Assembly: GCF_003851885.1 (NCBI RefSeq)
Contig: NZ_BHZE01000010.1
Coordinates: 44,065-108,064 of the forward strand
Length of the DNA: 64,000 nt
Source of the DNA: Thermaurantimonas aggregans
GTDB lineage: Bacteria > Bacteroidota > Bacteroidia > Flavobacteriales > Schleiferiaceae
Direction: 5' to 3'
The position numbers were made by a program, and so were the translations under genes. The notes beneath the pieces were generated by a model. That model saw only the letters and a program-made list of their open reading frames with translations, was not told the origin of the DNA and searched no databases. Shown here one piece after another: positions 1 through 7,259 of the stretch. Positions within the stretch are counted from its first letter, which is position 1. The number at the start of each line of letters is the position of its first letter.

Positions 1-1254
1 TTAGTAAATCATACATATACCCATGGAGTAAGGCTTTTAAGTATTTTTGGTTTTAACCATTCTAACTACTCCATTATAAAATTACATGATTTCTATAGAG
101 ATAGTAACCTTTTATTTAGTCATATTTCCGAACTTTATTCCCCCGCCGGTTATTATATCTCATGTGGATATTTTTCTCATATAATTGATACAAATTTAAT
201 GTATATAGTAAAGAATATTAATGATTTCTGCGGACCTGTCATTAAAGTAACAGATTCTACCGTCCTGGGTATAGATACTTTTTTTAACAAATTTTCAGTG
301 TACTTCATCAACCCATATACAGCAGAAAAGTACTTTCTTATAGATATTGATTCAACCATTAATGAAATTTTTTCGGACAAAGACAATGTATATCTTCATG
401 AACTTTTCATCCGTCAAGACTCAGCCCATGCCATCTTTGTGCATCGACAAGACCCTTCACTTAAGGTAAGACTGGTCTTCTCTCAATCGGGCTTCGAAAA
501 ACTCCACATCGAGCAGCATCCCTACGACCGCCATTGGTACTTCTCCGGCACCCGACTGGGTGTAAAGCGACGGGTACTCTACGAAAATACCTCCATCTAC
601 GACGGCAAGGCCGATGGCACCCTCGATGTATTCGACCATCACGACCTGCGTATCCTCTCCTTCTCTCTATCTAACTGGGCTGATGACTTCTCCTTCCTGC
701 CCGAAAAAGTCTTCTGGGAGCCCGACAATACCCTCTCCATCTTCTACCGCTACCGGCGAAAGGGCAGCCCCAAAGTCTTTACCGCCCTGATGAACATCGA
801 CCTACAAGGCCAGGTCAACTGGTGTATGGACTATTGGCTGCAAAACTTTCGCGTCACCATCAACGACATCATCAAAACTTGGGATGGGGGCTTTTACATG
901 ATTCTCGAGCAATACGGTGTTGGTTTTCACGTGATGAAAACCGACAAACGCGGCCGGGTGTATGAAAGCGAAAACGGTATCACCTACACCCGCTCCAACT
1001 GCTCGCATACCGAACTGCCTCGTCGCACCGACATCCTGCTCTTCCCCAATCCCTCCAGTGGGCGCTTTACTCTCCAAACCGGTGAGTACGGCCTACTCCA
1101 AATCGTAAATCTGGCCGGTCAGGTCGTCTTTGAAACCGCCATCCAAGACCATACTACCGAAGTGCTCTTCGGCCGTCTGCCCGCCGGTATATACATCGCG
1201 CGCTTCATCGGTGAGAGCGGCTCTACAGCCAGCGAAAAATTGGTGGTGTATTGA
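1..1254 (+). CDS. T9SS sorting-domain protein, 5' end outside window
   Basis: The reading frame is open from base 1, so the gene begins upstream of the window. The first ATG seen here (199) is probably internal. About 417 codons are visible. The last 75 or so residues form a T9SS type A sorting domain: a 'LLFPNPSSGRFTL' entry, then 'LQIVNLAGQVVFE' and 'LPAGIYIARFIG', ending in 'EKLVVY'. Such proteins are exported by Sec, cross the outer membrane through the T9SS channel, and lose the sorting domain on attachment or release. The rest shows no domain I recognise; it is rich in aromatic beta-strand-like segments. Base composition changes abruptly near base 470. The frame stays intact across the change, so the gene looks functional. 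Confidence 0.85.
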   Translation, partial: LVNHTYTHGVRLLSIFGFNHSNYSIIKLHDFYRDSNLLFSHISELYSPAGYYISCGYFSHIIDTNLMYIVKNINDFCGPVIKVTDSTVLGIDTFFNKFSVYFINPYTAEKYFLIDIDSTINEIFSDKDNVYLHELFIRQDSAHAIFVHRQDPSLKVRLVFSQSGFEKLHIEQHPYDRHWYFSGTRLGVKRRVLYENTSIYDGKADGTLDVFDHHDLRILSFSLSNWADDFSFLPEKVFWEPDNTLSIFYRYRRKGSPKVFTALMNIDLQGQVNWCMDYWLQNFRVTINDIIKTWDGGFYMILEQYGVGFHVMKTDKRGRVYESENGITYTRSNCSHTELPRRTDILLFPNPSSGRFTLQTGEYGLLQIVNLAGQVVFETAIQDHTTEVLFGRLPAGIYIARFIGESGSTASEKLVVY

Positions 1255-1265
1255 GGGGAACTTAA

Positions 1266-1296
1266 ACTTTAACTTAAACTCATACTTTAACTTAAA
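1266..1296. repeat. 13-bp direct repeat
   Basis: The sequence ACTTTAACTTAAA occurs at 1266-1278 and again at 1284-1296, in AT-rich spacer just after the T9SS cargo gene. Its role is unknown. It may be simple-sequence slippage. Confidence 0.6.
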
Positions 1297-1377
1297 ATAA
1301 TTATTGATTAATCGGATAATGTATTGATTTTCATTTATTTAAAAAATCATATATTTTCTCTCCGCTGCTTTACTTAA

Positions 1378-1404
1378 TTGGTTAGATATAATCCTGTACT
1401 TTTA
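1378..1404 (+). promoter_or_regulatory. Possible promoter for the LiaF-like gene
   Basis: TTG at 1378-1380 and TACTTTTA at 1397-1404 approximate the Bacteroidota -33 TTG and -7 TAnnTTTG elements. The spacer is 16 bases and the last base of the -7 box is a mismatch. It lies about 20 bases before the likely ATG at 1423. Weak. Confidence 0.3.
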
Positions 1405-1422
1405 CTTAAAAATAAATCCACT

Positions 1423-2121
1423 ATGACTTCTAACTCTACCCTATCACGAGTCCTTCCAGGCCTTTTTATCATAGGCATCGGTTTGGTATGGATGCTTCGC
1501 GTGGCCGGAGTGATGATTCCCGATTGGCTGTTTAGCTGGGAAATGCTTTTAATCGCTTTGGGATTGTTTTTAGGCATCAAATCGGGTTTTAAAGATTGGA
1601 ATTTTCTGCTGCCTCTGGGTGTTGGAGTCATCTTTTTCATCAATGACTTTACGGACCTAAGACTTGGCAAGTTTTTGATACCTGCATTAATTATTCTTTT
1701 GGGAATGTATGTGATAGCAAAAAACCTTATAAAACCCAAAAATAACTCAGGTGCAGATGGCTTCGGTCTTTCTACCGAACATACCACAACCGATGGTGTG
1801 GTGAAAATAGACGCCTTTCTGAGCGGAATAAAAAAGTCTTACGACCTGCCGGAGTTTAAGGGAGGTACGATCAACAATCTGCTGGCCGGCGTGGACCTCA
1901 ATCTGAAAAACACCAAAGTACATGGCACAGCGGTGCTCACTGTCAGCACCTTGCTTGGCGGAGTGAAAATTTGGCTTCCAGACGATGTACAGCTGATTTC
2001 TGAAATACAGGCCGTGATGGGCGATGTGGATGACAAGCGCTTTCGTGCCAGCTCCAATCCTACCGGCACGATTATTCTAAGGGGCAGCGCGATGCTCGGT
2101 GGTATAGAAATCAGAAGTTAG
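1423..2121 (+). CDS. LiaF/YvqF-like membrane protein
   Basis: A 232-residue protein from the ATG at 1423. The frame extends upstream only to a TTG at 1378 inside the putative promoter, so I prefer the ATG. The N-terminal half holds about four hydrophobic helices (roughly residues 8-27, 33-52, 57-75 and 80-100) ending in a basic loop. The C-terminal half (about 120-232) is a soluble beta-strand repeat with several 'GG' turns ('STLLGGVKIWLPDDV', 'GSAMLGGIEIRS'). This matches the architecture of LiaF-like, cell-wall-active antibiotic response proteins, which in Firmicutes modulate envelope-stress two-component systems. The role in Bacteroidota is unsettled and no LiaRS partner lies next to it. 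The gene stands alone between spacers. Confidence 0.7.
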   Translation: MTSNSTLSRVLPGLFIIGIGLVWMLRVAGVMIPDWLFSWEMLLIALGLFLGIKSGFKDWNFLLPLGVGVIFFINDFTDLRLGKFLIPALIILLGMYVIAKNLIKPKNNSGADGFGLSTEHTTTDGVVKIDAFLSGIKKSYDLPEFKGGTINNLLAGVDLNLKNTKVHGTAVLTVSTLLGGVKIWLPDDVQLISEIQAVMGDVDDKRFRASSNPTGTIILRGSAMLGGIEIRS

Positions 2122-2234
2122 AAAATTACAGCATGCAAAATGATTTGAGAATTCGCCAATCGCATTCGTGTTTTTTTGAAATATTTGCGATTTTTTTATT
2201 CTTTATTCATTCTTTTTTCAAGAAAAATATAATG
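2122..2234. other. Non-coding spacer before metK promoter
   Basis: AT-rich sequence with long T runs between the LiaF-like gene and the metK promoter. I see no gene and no convincing terminator in it. Confidence 0.5.
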
Positions 2235-2268
2235 TTTTTGAAGTATAAAAAAAATTGAAATACTTTCG
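2235..2268 (+). promoter_or_regulatory. metK promoter
   Basis: TTTTTG at 2235-2240 and TACTTTCG at 2261-2268 are separated by 20 bases. This fits the Bacteroidota pattern TTG-N17-23-TAnnTTTG with one mismatch in the -7 box. Transcription would start near 2275, right before the first stem of the riboswitch. Confidence 0.6.
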
Positions 2269-2279
2269 TCCCCGTGAAT

Positions 2280-2329
2280 GTGGACAGATTTGAACTGATT
2301 GCAACCACACTAAAAAATGCTAAAACAGT
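2280..2329 (+). promoter_or_regulatory. SAM-II-type riboswitch (metK leader)
   Basis: The leader contains GATTTG (2287-2292), TTGCAACCAC (2299-2308), TAAAAAA (2311-2317) and TGCTAAAA (2318-2325). These match, in order and spacing, the conserved blocks of the SAM-II (metA-motif) aptamer as I remember it. The fold also works: GTGG (2280-2283) can pair with CCAC (2305-2308) as P1, and ACTG (2294-2297) in its loop can pair with CAGT (2326-2329). That gives the H-type pseudoknot typical of SAM-II. The aptamer is immediately downstream of the promoter and about 100 bases before metK, whose product makes S-adenosylmethionine, so feedback repression is the obvious inference. The ribosome-binding region is not adjacent, so the expression platform is unclear. 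Confidence 0.82.
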
Positions 2330-2409
2330 ACCCGGTCATCCAATCGAAGTTCTGTACAAGGCGTTTTAGGGGTTTAGACAGTTCAATCACCACACCGCCA
2401 ATTGTTTAA
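2317..2409 (+). CDS. Possible 30-codon upstream ORF in metK leader
   Basis: An ATG at 2317 opens a 30-codon frame ending in TAA at 2407-2409, 20 bases before the metK ATG. The start codon lies in the conserved ATGCTAAAA core of the riboswitch. A ligand-stabilised pseudoknot would bury it, and its release would expose it. It has no recognisable Shine-Dalgarno sequence, but Bacteroidota often lack one. The predicted peptide is basic in its middle (FCTRRFRGL) with no signal peptide. It may be accidental, because the ATG is dictated by the aptamer sequence. Confidence 0.3.
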   Translation: MLKQYPVIQSKFCTRRFRGLDSSITTPPIV

Positions 2410-2413
2410 CCCC
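2369..2413 (+). promoter_or_regulatory. Possible expression-platform hairpin
   Basis: GGGGTT at 2369-2374 can pair with AACCCC at 2408-2413, ending 16 bases before the metK ATG. The stem is short with a 33-base loop and no U tract, so an effect on translation is more plausible than termination. Confidence 0.3.
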
Positions 2414-2429
2414 AAAAATTTCAACCAAA

Positions 2430-3692
2430 ATGCCTTATCTGTTTACCTCCGAATCGGTAAGTGAAGGACACCCCGACAAAGTAGCCGACCAAATCTCTGA
2501 CGCCATCCTCGACCACTTCCTGGCCTTTGACCCGGACAGCAAAGTTGCTTGTGAGACACTTGTAACCACCGGCCAGGTAATTGTAGCTGGTGAAGTAAAG
2601 ACCAATACCTACATCGACATTCAAACCATCGTGCGCGACACCATCCGCCGAATCGGTTATACTAAGAGCGAATACATGTTTGAAGCCAACTCTTGCGGTA
2701 TCCTCACTGCCATACACGAGCAAAGCCCCGATATCAATCAGGGTGTAGAGCGCGGTACTCCTGAAGAGCAAGGTGCCGGTGATCAGGGGATGATGTTTGG
2801 CTACGCCACCAACGAAACAGCCAACTACATGCCTCTGGCGCTTGATCTAAGCCATAAACTGTTGATTGAGTTGGCCGCTATCCGCAAAGAAGGTCGCATG
2901 ATGACCTACCTGCGACCTGACGCCAAAAGCCAGGTGACCATCCAATACAGCGATGACAATCGCCCGGAGAAGATTCACACCATCGTCATCAGCACCCAGC
3001 ACGATGAATTTGACACCGAAGCGCGCATGCAGGAGGTGATTAAAAAAGACATCATCGACATCCTTATTCCAAGAGTTAAAGCTCAGCTCACTCCGGAGCT
3101 TCAGAAGCTTTTCACAGATGACATCATCTACCACATTAACCCGACGGGCAAATTCGTCATTGGTGGCCCACATGGCGATACCGGACTTACAGGCCGCAAA
3201 ATCATCGTAGATACTTACGGCGGAAAGGGCGCTCATGGTGGTGGTGCCTTCAGTGGCAAAGACCCTTCTAAAGTGGACCGCTCAGCTGCCTATGCCTGCC
3301 GTCACATTGCGAAGAATCTGGTGGCTGCCGGAGTAGCCGATGAAATTCTGGTGCAAGTGTCATATGCCATCGGTATCGCTCGTCCTGTTAACATTTTTGT
3401 AAATACCTACGGCACTGCCAAACATGGCCTTACCGACCAAAAAATCGCTGAAGGCGTGGAAGCTATCTTCGACATGCGCCCGTACGAAATCGAAAAGCGT
3501 CTTGGCCTGCGCTCACCCATCTACAGCGAAACAGCTGCCTACGGCCATATGGGTCGCCAACCTCAAACGGTGATCAAAACCTTTCGCAAGCCAGATCACA
3601 ACGGTACTTTGGTGCTCAAAAAAGAAGTAAAACTCTTCACCTGGGAAGAGCTAAATTATATAGATGCTATTAAAAAGTACTTCAAAATATAA
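2430..3692 (+). CDS. metK: S-adenosylmethionine synthase MetK
   Basis: A 420-residue cytosolic enzyme forming S-adenosylmethionine from methionine and ATP, the methyl donor for RsmG and many other enzymes. Family signatures are clear: '[18 protein letters not shown]' near residue 8, '[12 protein letters not shown]' near 113, and the phosphate-binding segment '[20 protein letters not shown]' in the middle. The C-terminal third has '[11 protein letters not shown]'. The start agrees with the usual N-terminus of the family ([13 protein letters not shown]). Length is somewhat above the roughly 385 of enterobacterial MetK, as is usual in Bacteroidota. The gene stands alone, with a promoter and SAM-II riboswitch before it and a terminator behind it. 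It is GC-richer than its neighbours. Confidence 0.98.
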   Translation: MPYLFTSESVSEGHPDKVADQISDAILDHFLAFDPDSKVACETLVTTGQVIVAGEVKTNTYIDIQTIVRDTIRRIGYTKSEYMFEANSCGILTAIHEQSPDINQGVERGTPEEQGAGDQGMMFGYATNETANYMPLALDLSHKLLIELAAIRKEGRMMTYLRPDAKSQVTIQYSDDNRPEKIHTIVISTQHDEFDTEARMQEVIKKDIIDILIPRVKAQLTPELQKLFTDDIIYHINPTGKFVIGGPHGDTGLTGRKIIVDTYGGKGAHGGGAFSGKDPSKVDRSAAYACRHIAKNLVAAGVADEILVQVSYAIGIARPVNIFVNTYGTAKHGLTDQKIAEGVEAIFDMRPYEIEKRLGLRSPIYSETAAYGHMGRQPQTVIKTFRKPDHNGTLVLKKEVKLFTWEELNYIDAIKKYFKI

Positions 3693-3710
3693 AAACGATT
3701 CTTCTGGTAT

Positions 3711-3738
3711 AAAAAGCCCCTTTTTAAGGGGTTTTTTT
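3711..3738 (+). terminator. metK terminator
   Basis: AAAAAGCCCC, a TTTTTAA loop, then GGGGTTTTTTT. CCCC pairs with GGGG and the A run with the T run, leaving one bulged G. It begins 19 bases after the metK stop codon. Confidence 0.85.
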
Positions 3739-3843
3739 ACTTGAAAAAATGCCTTTAATTACCAAGTGATCTATAAGATTAATTTGGTTGCACTTGAGTG
3801 TCATCTGGGAGAAAGCGCAGTATGACTTTACTTTTATTGTTTT

Positions 3844-4190
3844 TTACAATGATTTCAACAAAAGTTCATATTTAGGTGCACAGTGCTCTTCCTCCTGATC
3901 AACGATTTTCAAATGTGCATAAGACAAATTGCGGAAACTCCTCCAGACTACTTTCGGAATTTCTGATTTCTTTATTTCTCTTTTGGTTTTTACCTTTTTA
4001 CCACTTTAAGTAAAATGAGCTTCTTATCAATTTGTGTTTTTTTAAAAATTCTGCTTCAATTACCATTTTCTTTCTTTCTCATTCCCAATGATACACATGA
4101 GTAGTAGGATATACTTTCCTGAATTCATTCAATACCGCTTAAAGTATTCTTTATTTTTTGATGCTGAGCCAATATCGGATTAACATCAAA
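3844..4190 (-). pseudogene. Decayed gene relic, family not recognised
   Basis: No intact ORF exists in this AT-rich spacer, but the minus strand carries protein-like segments in successive frames. The last runs from about 4002 down to TAA at 3844-3846 (51 codons, with 'VVWRSFRNLSYAHLKIVDQ' and 'EEEHCAPKYELLL'). Upstream lie 'KMVIEAEFLKKHKLIRSSF' and 'NEFRKVYPTTHVYHWE' in another frame, interrupted by TGA and TAA, and 'NPILAQHQKIKNTLSGIE' in a third. Joined, they look like the C-terminal part of a basic protein broken by frameshifts and stops. I do not recognise the family. Confidence 0.3.
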
Positions 4191-4236
4191 AAAACCTATG
4201 AAATAAAACATTAATAAAAAGGATTATCAACATCTT

Positions 4237-5259
4237 TTAGAAATTTAAAAATTCTATTTCAGTGGTAAGAACTTTTAGATCCTGTTGCATGAGATTAATT
4301 GTAGCTTCAAGCTGGTCAAGCATATTTGCCCGATTATATAACTGTTCTGCTGAATACAACCCACCCAGACCAAAATATAAATCAATGAGTTTTCTTTTTC
4401 TTTTTGTTTTATCCATTGAAATTTGACCAAAACTCATCCATCGATCTATAATTTGATAACGCAGAGATGGCTCTTCTGGTCTATCAGGATCGTAATAATT
4501 TAAAAAATACCATATAGATTTAGGAAAAATTTCAGAAGTTTTATTTCCCTCCCATATATCTTTTAATGGATTACGGGGATGAGAAAAAAAAATTTTCTTT
4601 TTGTTTCTCAGTATTAGAAGACCTAAAATACCTTCTGTAACACTTGATAATATTCCAATTTTTTCTCCCAAATTTCCTAAATTTCCATTTGTGAGCAATA
4701 AACCAGTAATTAAAGCACCCGTAGCACCAATTACAATAGCACCTACAGTTAGTTTTGTTTCCGCATCATCTTCGATATTTTTTAGAAAATTAGCTATTTG
4801 ATCTGCACGTTCCTCTTCACAATCTAATTCGCCTGCTATAGCCGATATTTCCAATGATGTTTGGTGTATTTTATGATATATTTTTTGAGATAATTCGAGC
4901 ATTTCTACCTTGTTTTCAATTGAGGGGTTTTCATCAAAACATCGCTTTACATACATGTATTTTTTCAGTAAATCTAATACTCCAATTGCATGTGCTGTGT
5001 TTAGCGATTGAAATGAAAAGCGACTCGCGAGAAGGGTATCTATATCTAATGTGTGAATAGGGGATGGAAGTTCATCTGGAGTGTAGGTTTGTATCTTCTC
5101 TTGATTACAATAATTTTTGCTTAGCTGATTCGAAACTTGTATGTTTTTTATATTTGAACATGAAACTGCTAAGAAGAGTATAAGTGCGTGTAGAGACTGA
5201 AGCACAAACTTTTTGTAATCTAAAAGATTTTTTACGAGTATTTGCTTCATCATAAACAA
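4237..5259 (-). CDS. Hypothetical lipoprotein with central hydrophobic hairpin
   Basis: A 340-residue protein I do not recognise. The N-terminus has a basic stretch, then a hydrophobic segment ending 'LILFLAVSCSN', a plausible though imperfect lipobox with Cys at about residue 34. Residues 80-170 look helical and charged, with two close cysteines in the middle part. About residues 168-215 form two glycine-rich hydrophobic helices ('TVGAIVIGATGALITGLLL' and 'SSVTEGILGLLIL') joined by 'NGNLGNLGEK'. The C-terminal 100 residues are helical and end in a coiled-coil-like segment. If it is a lipoprotein, the hydrophobic hairpin would have to re-enter a membrane or form an oligomer core. The gene is monocistronic, AT-rich, and preceded by a 20-bp palindrome that contains -7-like boxes. 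Confidence 0.6.
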   Translation of the reverse strand: MFMMKQILVKNLLDYKKFVLQSLHALILFLAVSCSNIKNIQVSNQLSKNYCNQEKIQTYTPDELPSPIHTLDIDTLLASRFSFQSLNTAHAIGVLDLLKKYMYVKRCFDENPSIENKVEMLELSQKIYHKIHQTSLEISAIAGELDCEEERADQIANFLKNIEDDAETKLTVGAIVIGATGALITGLLLTNGNLGNLGEKIGILSSVTEGILGLLILRNKKKIFFSHPRNPLKDIWEGNKTSEIFPKSIWYFLNYYDPDRPEEPSLRYQIIDRWMSFGQISMDKTKRKRKLIDLYFGLGGLYSAEQLYNRANMLDQLEATINLMQQDLKVLTTEIEFLNF

Positions 5260-5293
5260 AGAAAGCTTACTTTAAAATTCCCCTAAATCGCAA

Positions 5294-5313
5294 ATACATT
5301 TGCACAAATGTAT
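5294..5313. promoter_or_regulatory. 20-bp palindrome with paired -7 boxes
   Basis: ATACATTTG (5294-5302), a CA centre, then CAAATGTAT (5305-5313): nine-base perfect inverted arms. Each arm contains TACATTTG or its complement, a match to the Bacteroidota -7 consensus TAnnTTTG. It lies 35-54 bases upstream of the lipoprotein start. It could be a dimeric repressor operator overlapping the promoter. Confidence 0.5.
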
Positions 5314-5384
5314 ATTTTTGAAAGTAAACTTTTTTGAATGATTAAATTGCATTAAACTTTCTTTTTACGCTCATTTGATAAAAC

Positions 5385-5401
5385 TTTTTTTTTTTTTTTT
5401 T
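5385..5401. repeat. 17-base poly-T tract
   Basis: An uninterrupted run of 17 T (A on the minus strand) in the 221-base spacer between the lipoprotein and the PorV/PorQ-family gene. On the minus strand it is downstream of the barrel gene and about 125 bases upstream of the lipoprotein start. No stem precedes it, so it is not a clear terminator. A tract this long is prone to slippage. Confidence 0.8.
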
Positions 5402-5480
5402 AATTGTTAAAAATGTTGGATAATTTTAAAAATTTCAGCAACTAATCCACTGTATTCTACACAGAAAGTTATAAGCTGGA

Positions 5481-6584
5481 CTATCGAGAATTGTTATTAA
5501 GCATTGAAAATTTTAAGCTAAAAATATGACTCAGCAATGCGCTTTCAAAAGAGACGAGATTTGATAAAGCATAGTCGACCTTTAGTCTTCCAAAAGCTAA
5601 GCCTAAACCTAAAGATGGACTAAACATCCACTGTTGGCCACCGGCGAAGGTTGTTGTGCGCTGCCACCTGCCGGCTCCAAGCCGAAGAAAAATCCATTTT
5701 CTGTAGTCGGCTTCTACTCCGATAGCCGGATTGACGGTCAGTATAGTTCCAACATTAATCCCAGCAAATGGACCTGCTGATAAAACGGCATTCATTTCAG
5801 GTAAAATCCCAAAATCATCATTTATTTTCATATATCTGGCTACGCCAAGTGTGAGCGATGGTGGAGTAAATTCAAGGTTTTCTTCGGGAAGTTCGTTGCC
5901 TGTTTGTTCGAAAGAACCTCTTAATAGCTCATTGTTAAAAGTCCAGAAATTAAAAGTTGTAGTCACATCTTTTAGTAAAGCTGAAAACATCCAATCCCCA
6001 GACCTGTAATGTACACCTGCATCAAAGCCAAATCCGTAAGCATTGGCAAAGGGGCCGATGTTTCTATAGATCAATTTTGAATTAATGCCTAAAAACAATC
6101 CTGGAATACGTGCAACAGGTGATGCAAAATGTCCAATCAAAGCATAATCAGAGGCAGAAAACCGCGTAATTCTATTGTAATCCACCTGGCCTTGATCATC
6201 TACAAGATTCAATGTGTTTTGAATATCATCAATGGCAAATCTTAAAAGGGATAACCCTACTCGATAGGGAGAGCCCTTAGCCTGGTAAGCTAAAGCTAAA
6301 TAATCGTAATTAGCAATGGAAGCAAACCACGAAGCATGCATCAGCGCAGCATCGTAAGTAAAATCGCCATGTAAAAGACCTGCCGGATTCCAATAACCCG
6401 CCTCTACCCCTTCGACCGAAGCCGTAACGGCCCCTGCCATACCTATAGCCCTTGCCCCTGCTCCAATGTTCAGAAATTCGTTGCTGTATTTTCTTAATAC
6501 CTGAGCTTGTAAACTTTGTAAGCCAACTAACAAAGCAACAATTGAAATAAATTTCCTCAAGAATCTTTTAATTTGAATACTCAA
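5481..6584 (-). CDS. PorV/PorQ-family outer-membrane protein
   Basis: A 367-residue beta-barrel-type protein. A basic N-terminus and hydrophobic segment end in 'LQSLQAQ', a typical signal peptide. Then comes the family hallmark 'FLNIGAGARAIGMAGAV', followed by 'YWNPAGL' near residue 67. The remainder is alternating aromatic beta strands ('YRSGDWMFSALLKDVTTTF', 'FSPSLGLGLAFGRLKVDYA'). PorV and PorQ relatives are FadL-like barrels; PorV shuttles T9SS cargo and PorQ serves the attachment complex. I cannot say which subtype this is. The frame has no ATG before residue 49 or so; the furthest upstream usable codon is TTG at 6582-6584. The rsmG stop is 37 bases upstream, so co-transcription with rsmG is likely. 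Confidence 0.8.
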   Translation of the reverse strand: MSIQIKRFLRKFISIVALLVGLQSLQAQVLRKYSNEFLNIGAGARAIGMAGAVTASVEGVEAGYWNPAGLLHGDFTYDAALMHASWFASIANYDYLALAYQAKGSPYRVGLSLLRFAIDDIQNTLNLVDDQGQVDYNRITRFSASDYALIGHFASPVARIPGLFLGINSKLIYRNIGPFANAYGFGFDAGVHYRSGDWMFSALLKDVTTTFNFWTFNNELLRGSFEQTGNELPEENLEFTPPSLTLGVARYMKINDDFGILPEMNAVLSAGPFAGINVGTILTVNPAIGVEADYRKWIFLRLGAGRWQRTTTFAGGQQWMFSPSLGLGLAFGRLKVDYALSNLVSFESALLSHIFSLKFSMLNNNSR

Positions 6585-6588
6585 CGGC

Positions 6589-6596
6589 CAAAAATA
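6589..6596 (-). promoter_or_regulatory. Possible -7 box before the PorV/PorQ-family gene
   Basis: TATTTTTG on the minus strand matches TAnnTTTG. It is only 5 bases before the TTG start, so a transcript from here would be essentially leaderless. No -33 TTG is evident at the expected distance. Confidence 0.3.
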
Positions 6597-6621
6597 CTCT
6601 TTTAGTACTTTTTTGAATGGT

Positions 6622-7245
6622 TCAGACCTGAAAGACTACCAGCTTTTTCGTTTCAAAAAAAGGTTCTTCAAACCATTCTGATATATCTTTTACTTCCAAT
6701 ACTTTTACTGGCGGAATTAATTCATGGGTAATATCGCCCCCTTTTAAGTAAAGCACCGAAGGAGGCAAGGCGCCGGGCGGATTGTTCTTTACCAATTTAC
6801 CCTTAATCCACTTAGCAAACTCTGGCAAGGTGGTCACTGCACGACTTACGATGTAATTAAAACTATTTTTTATGCCTTCTGCTCGTGCTTGCGTAGCTAC
6901 TACATTTTCAAGACCTAGTGCATTTTTAACTTCCTGAACAACTCGAATCTTTTTGCCAATAGAATCGACCAGATGAAATTCAACCTGCGGTAATGCAATT
7001 GCTAAAGGAATACCGGGAAAACCGCCTCCGGTGCCTACATCCAACACTGTAGCTCTCTCGAAAAATGAAGTGTATCGCGCAATGGCCAAACTGTGAAGTA
7101 CATGGTGGAGGTAAAAATTCTCCATGTCTTTTCGCGAGATCACATTGATGCGCGCATTCCATTCGCTGTACAGCGCTTTAAGGCTTTCAAATTTTTGTAT
7201 TTGTTCCTCTTTTAATTCAGGGAAATACTTCAGAATACTTTCCAC
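6622..7245 (-). CDS. rsmG: 16S rRNA (guanine-527-N7)-methyltransferase RsmG
   Basis: A 207-residue cytosolic methyltransferase that uses SAM to form m7G527 in 16S rRNA. The SAM-binding motif 'VLDVGTGGGFPGIPLAI' is near residues 68-84, preceded by 'WNARINVISRKDMENFYLHH', a family landmark, and followed by 'RAVTTLPEF'. The length is as expected. The start is GTG at 7243-7245. Fourteen bases separate it from the arsC-like gene upstream and 37 from the barrel gene downstream, so the three probably form one transcription unit. Confidence 0.95.
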   Translation of the reverse strand: MESILKYFPELKEEQIQKFESLKALYSEWNARINVISRKDMENFYLHHVLHSLAIARYTSFFERATVLDVGTGGGFPGIPLAIALPQVEFHLVDSIGKKIRVVQEVKNALGLENVVATQARAEGIKNSFNYIVSRAVTTLPEFAKWIKGKLVKNNPPGALPPSVLYLKGGDITHELIPPVKVLEVKDISEWFEEPFFETKKLVVFQV

Positions 7246-7259
7246 TTCGTCGCAATCTC

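Noticed and set aside
2369..2413. Rho-independent terminator in the metK leader
   Set aside because: The stem has only six pairs with a 33-base loop and is followed by A residues, not a U tract.
3740..4236. Possible insertion sequence remnant
   Set aside because: I found no terminal inverted repeats, target duplication or transposase motif; only a frame-broken protein relic can be supported.
6980..7162. Short ORF on the minus strand within rsmG
   Set aside because: It lies in another frame of a clearly functional gene, with no family resemblance and no start context of its own.
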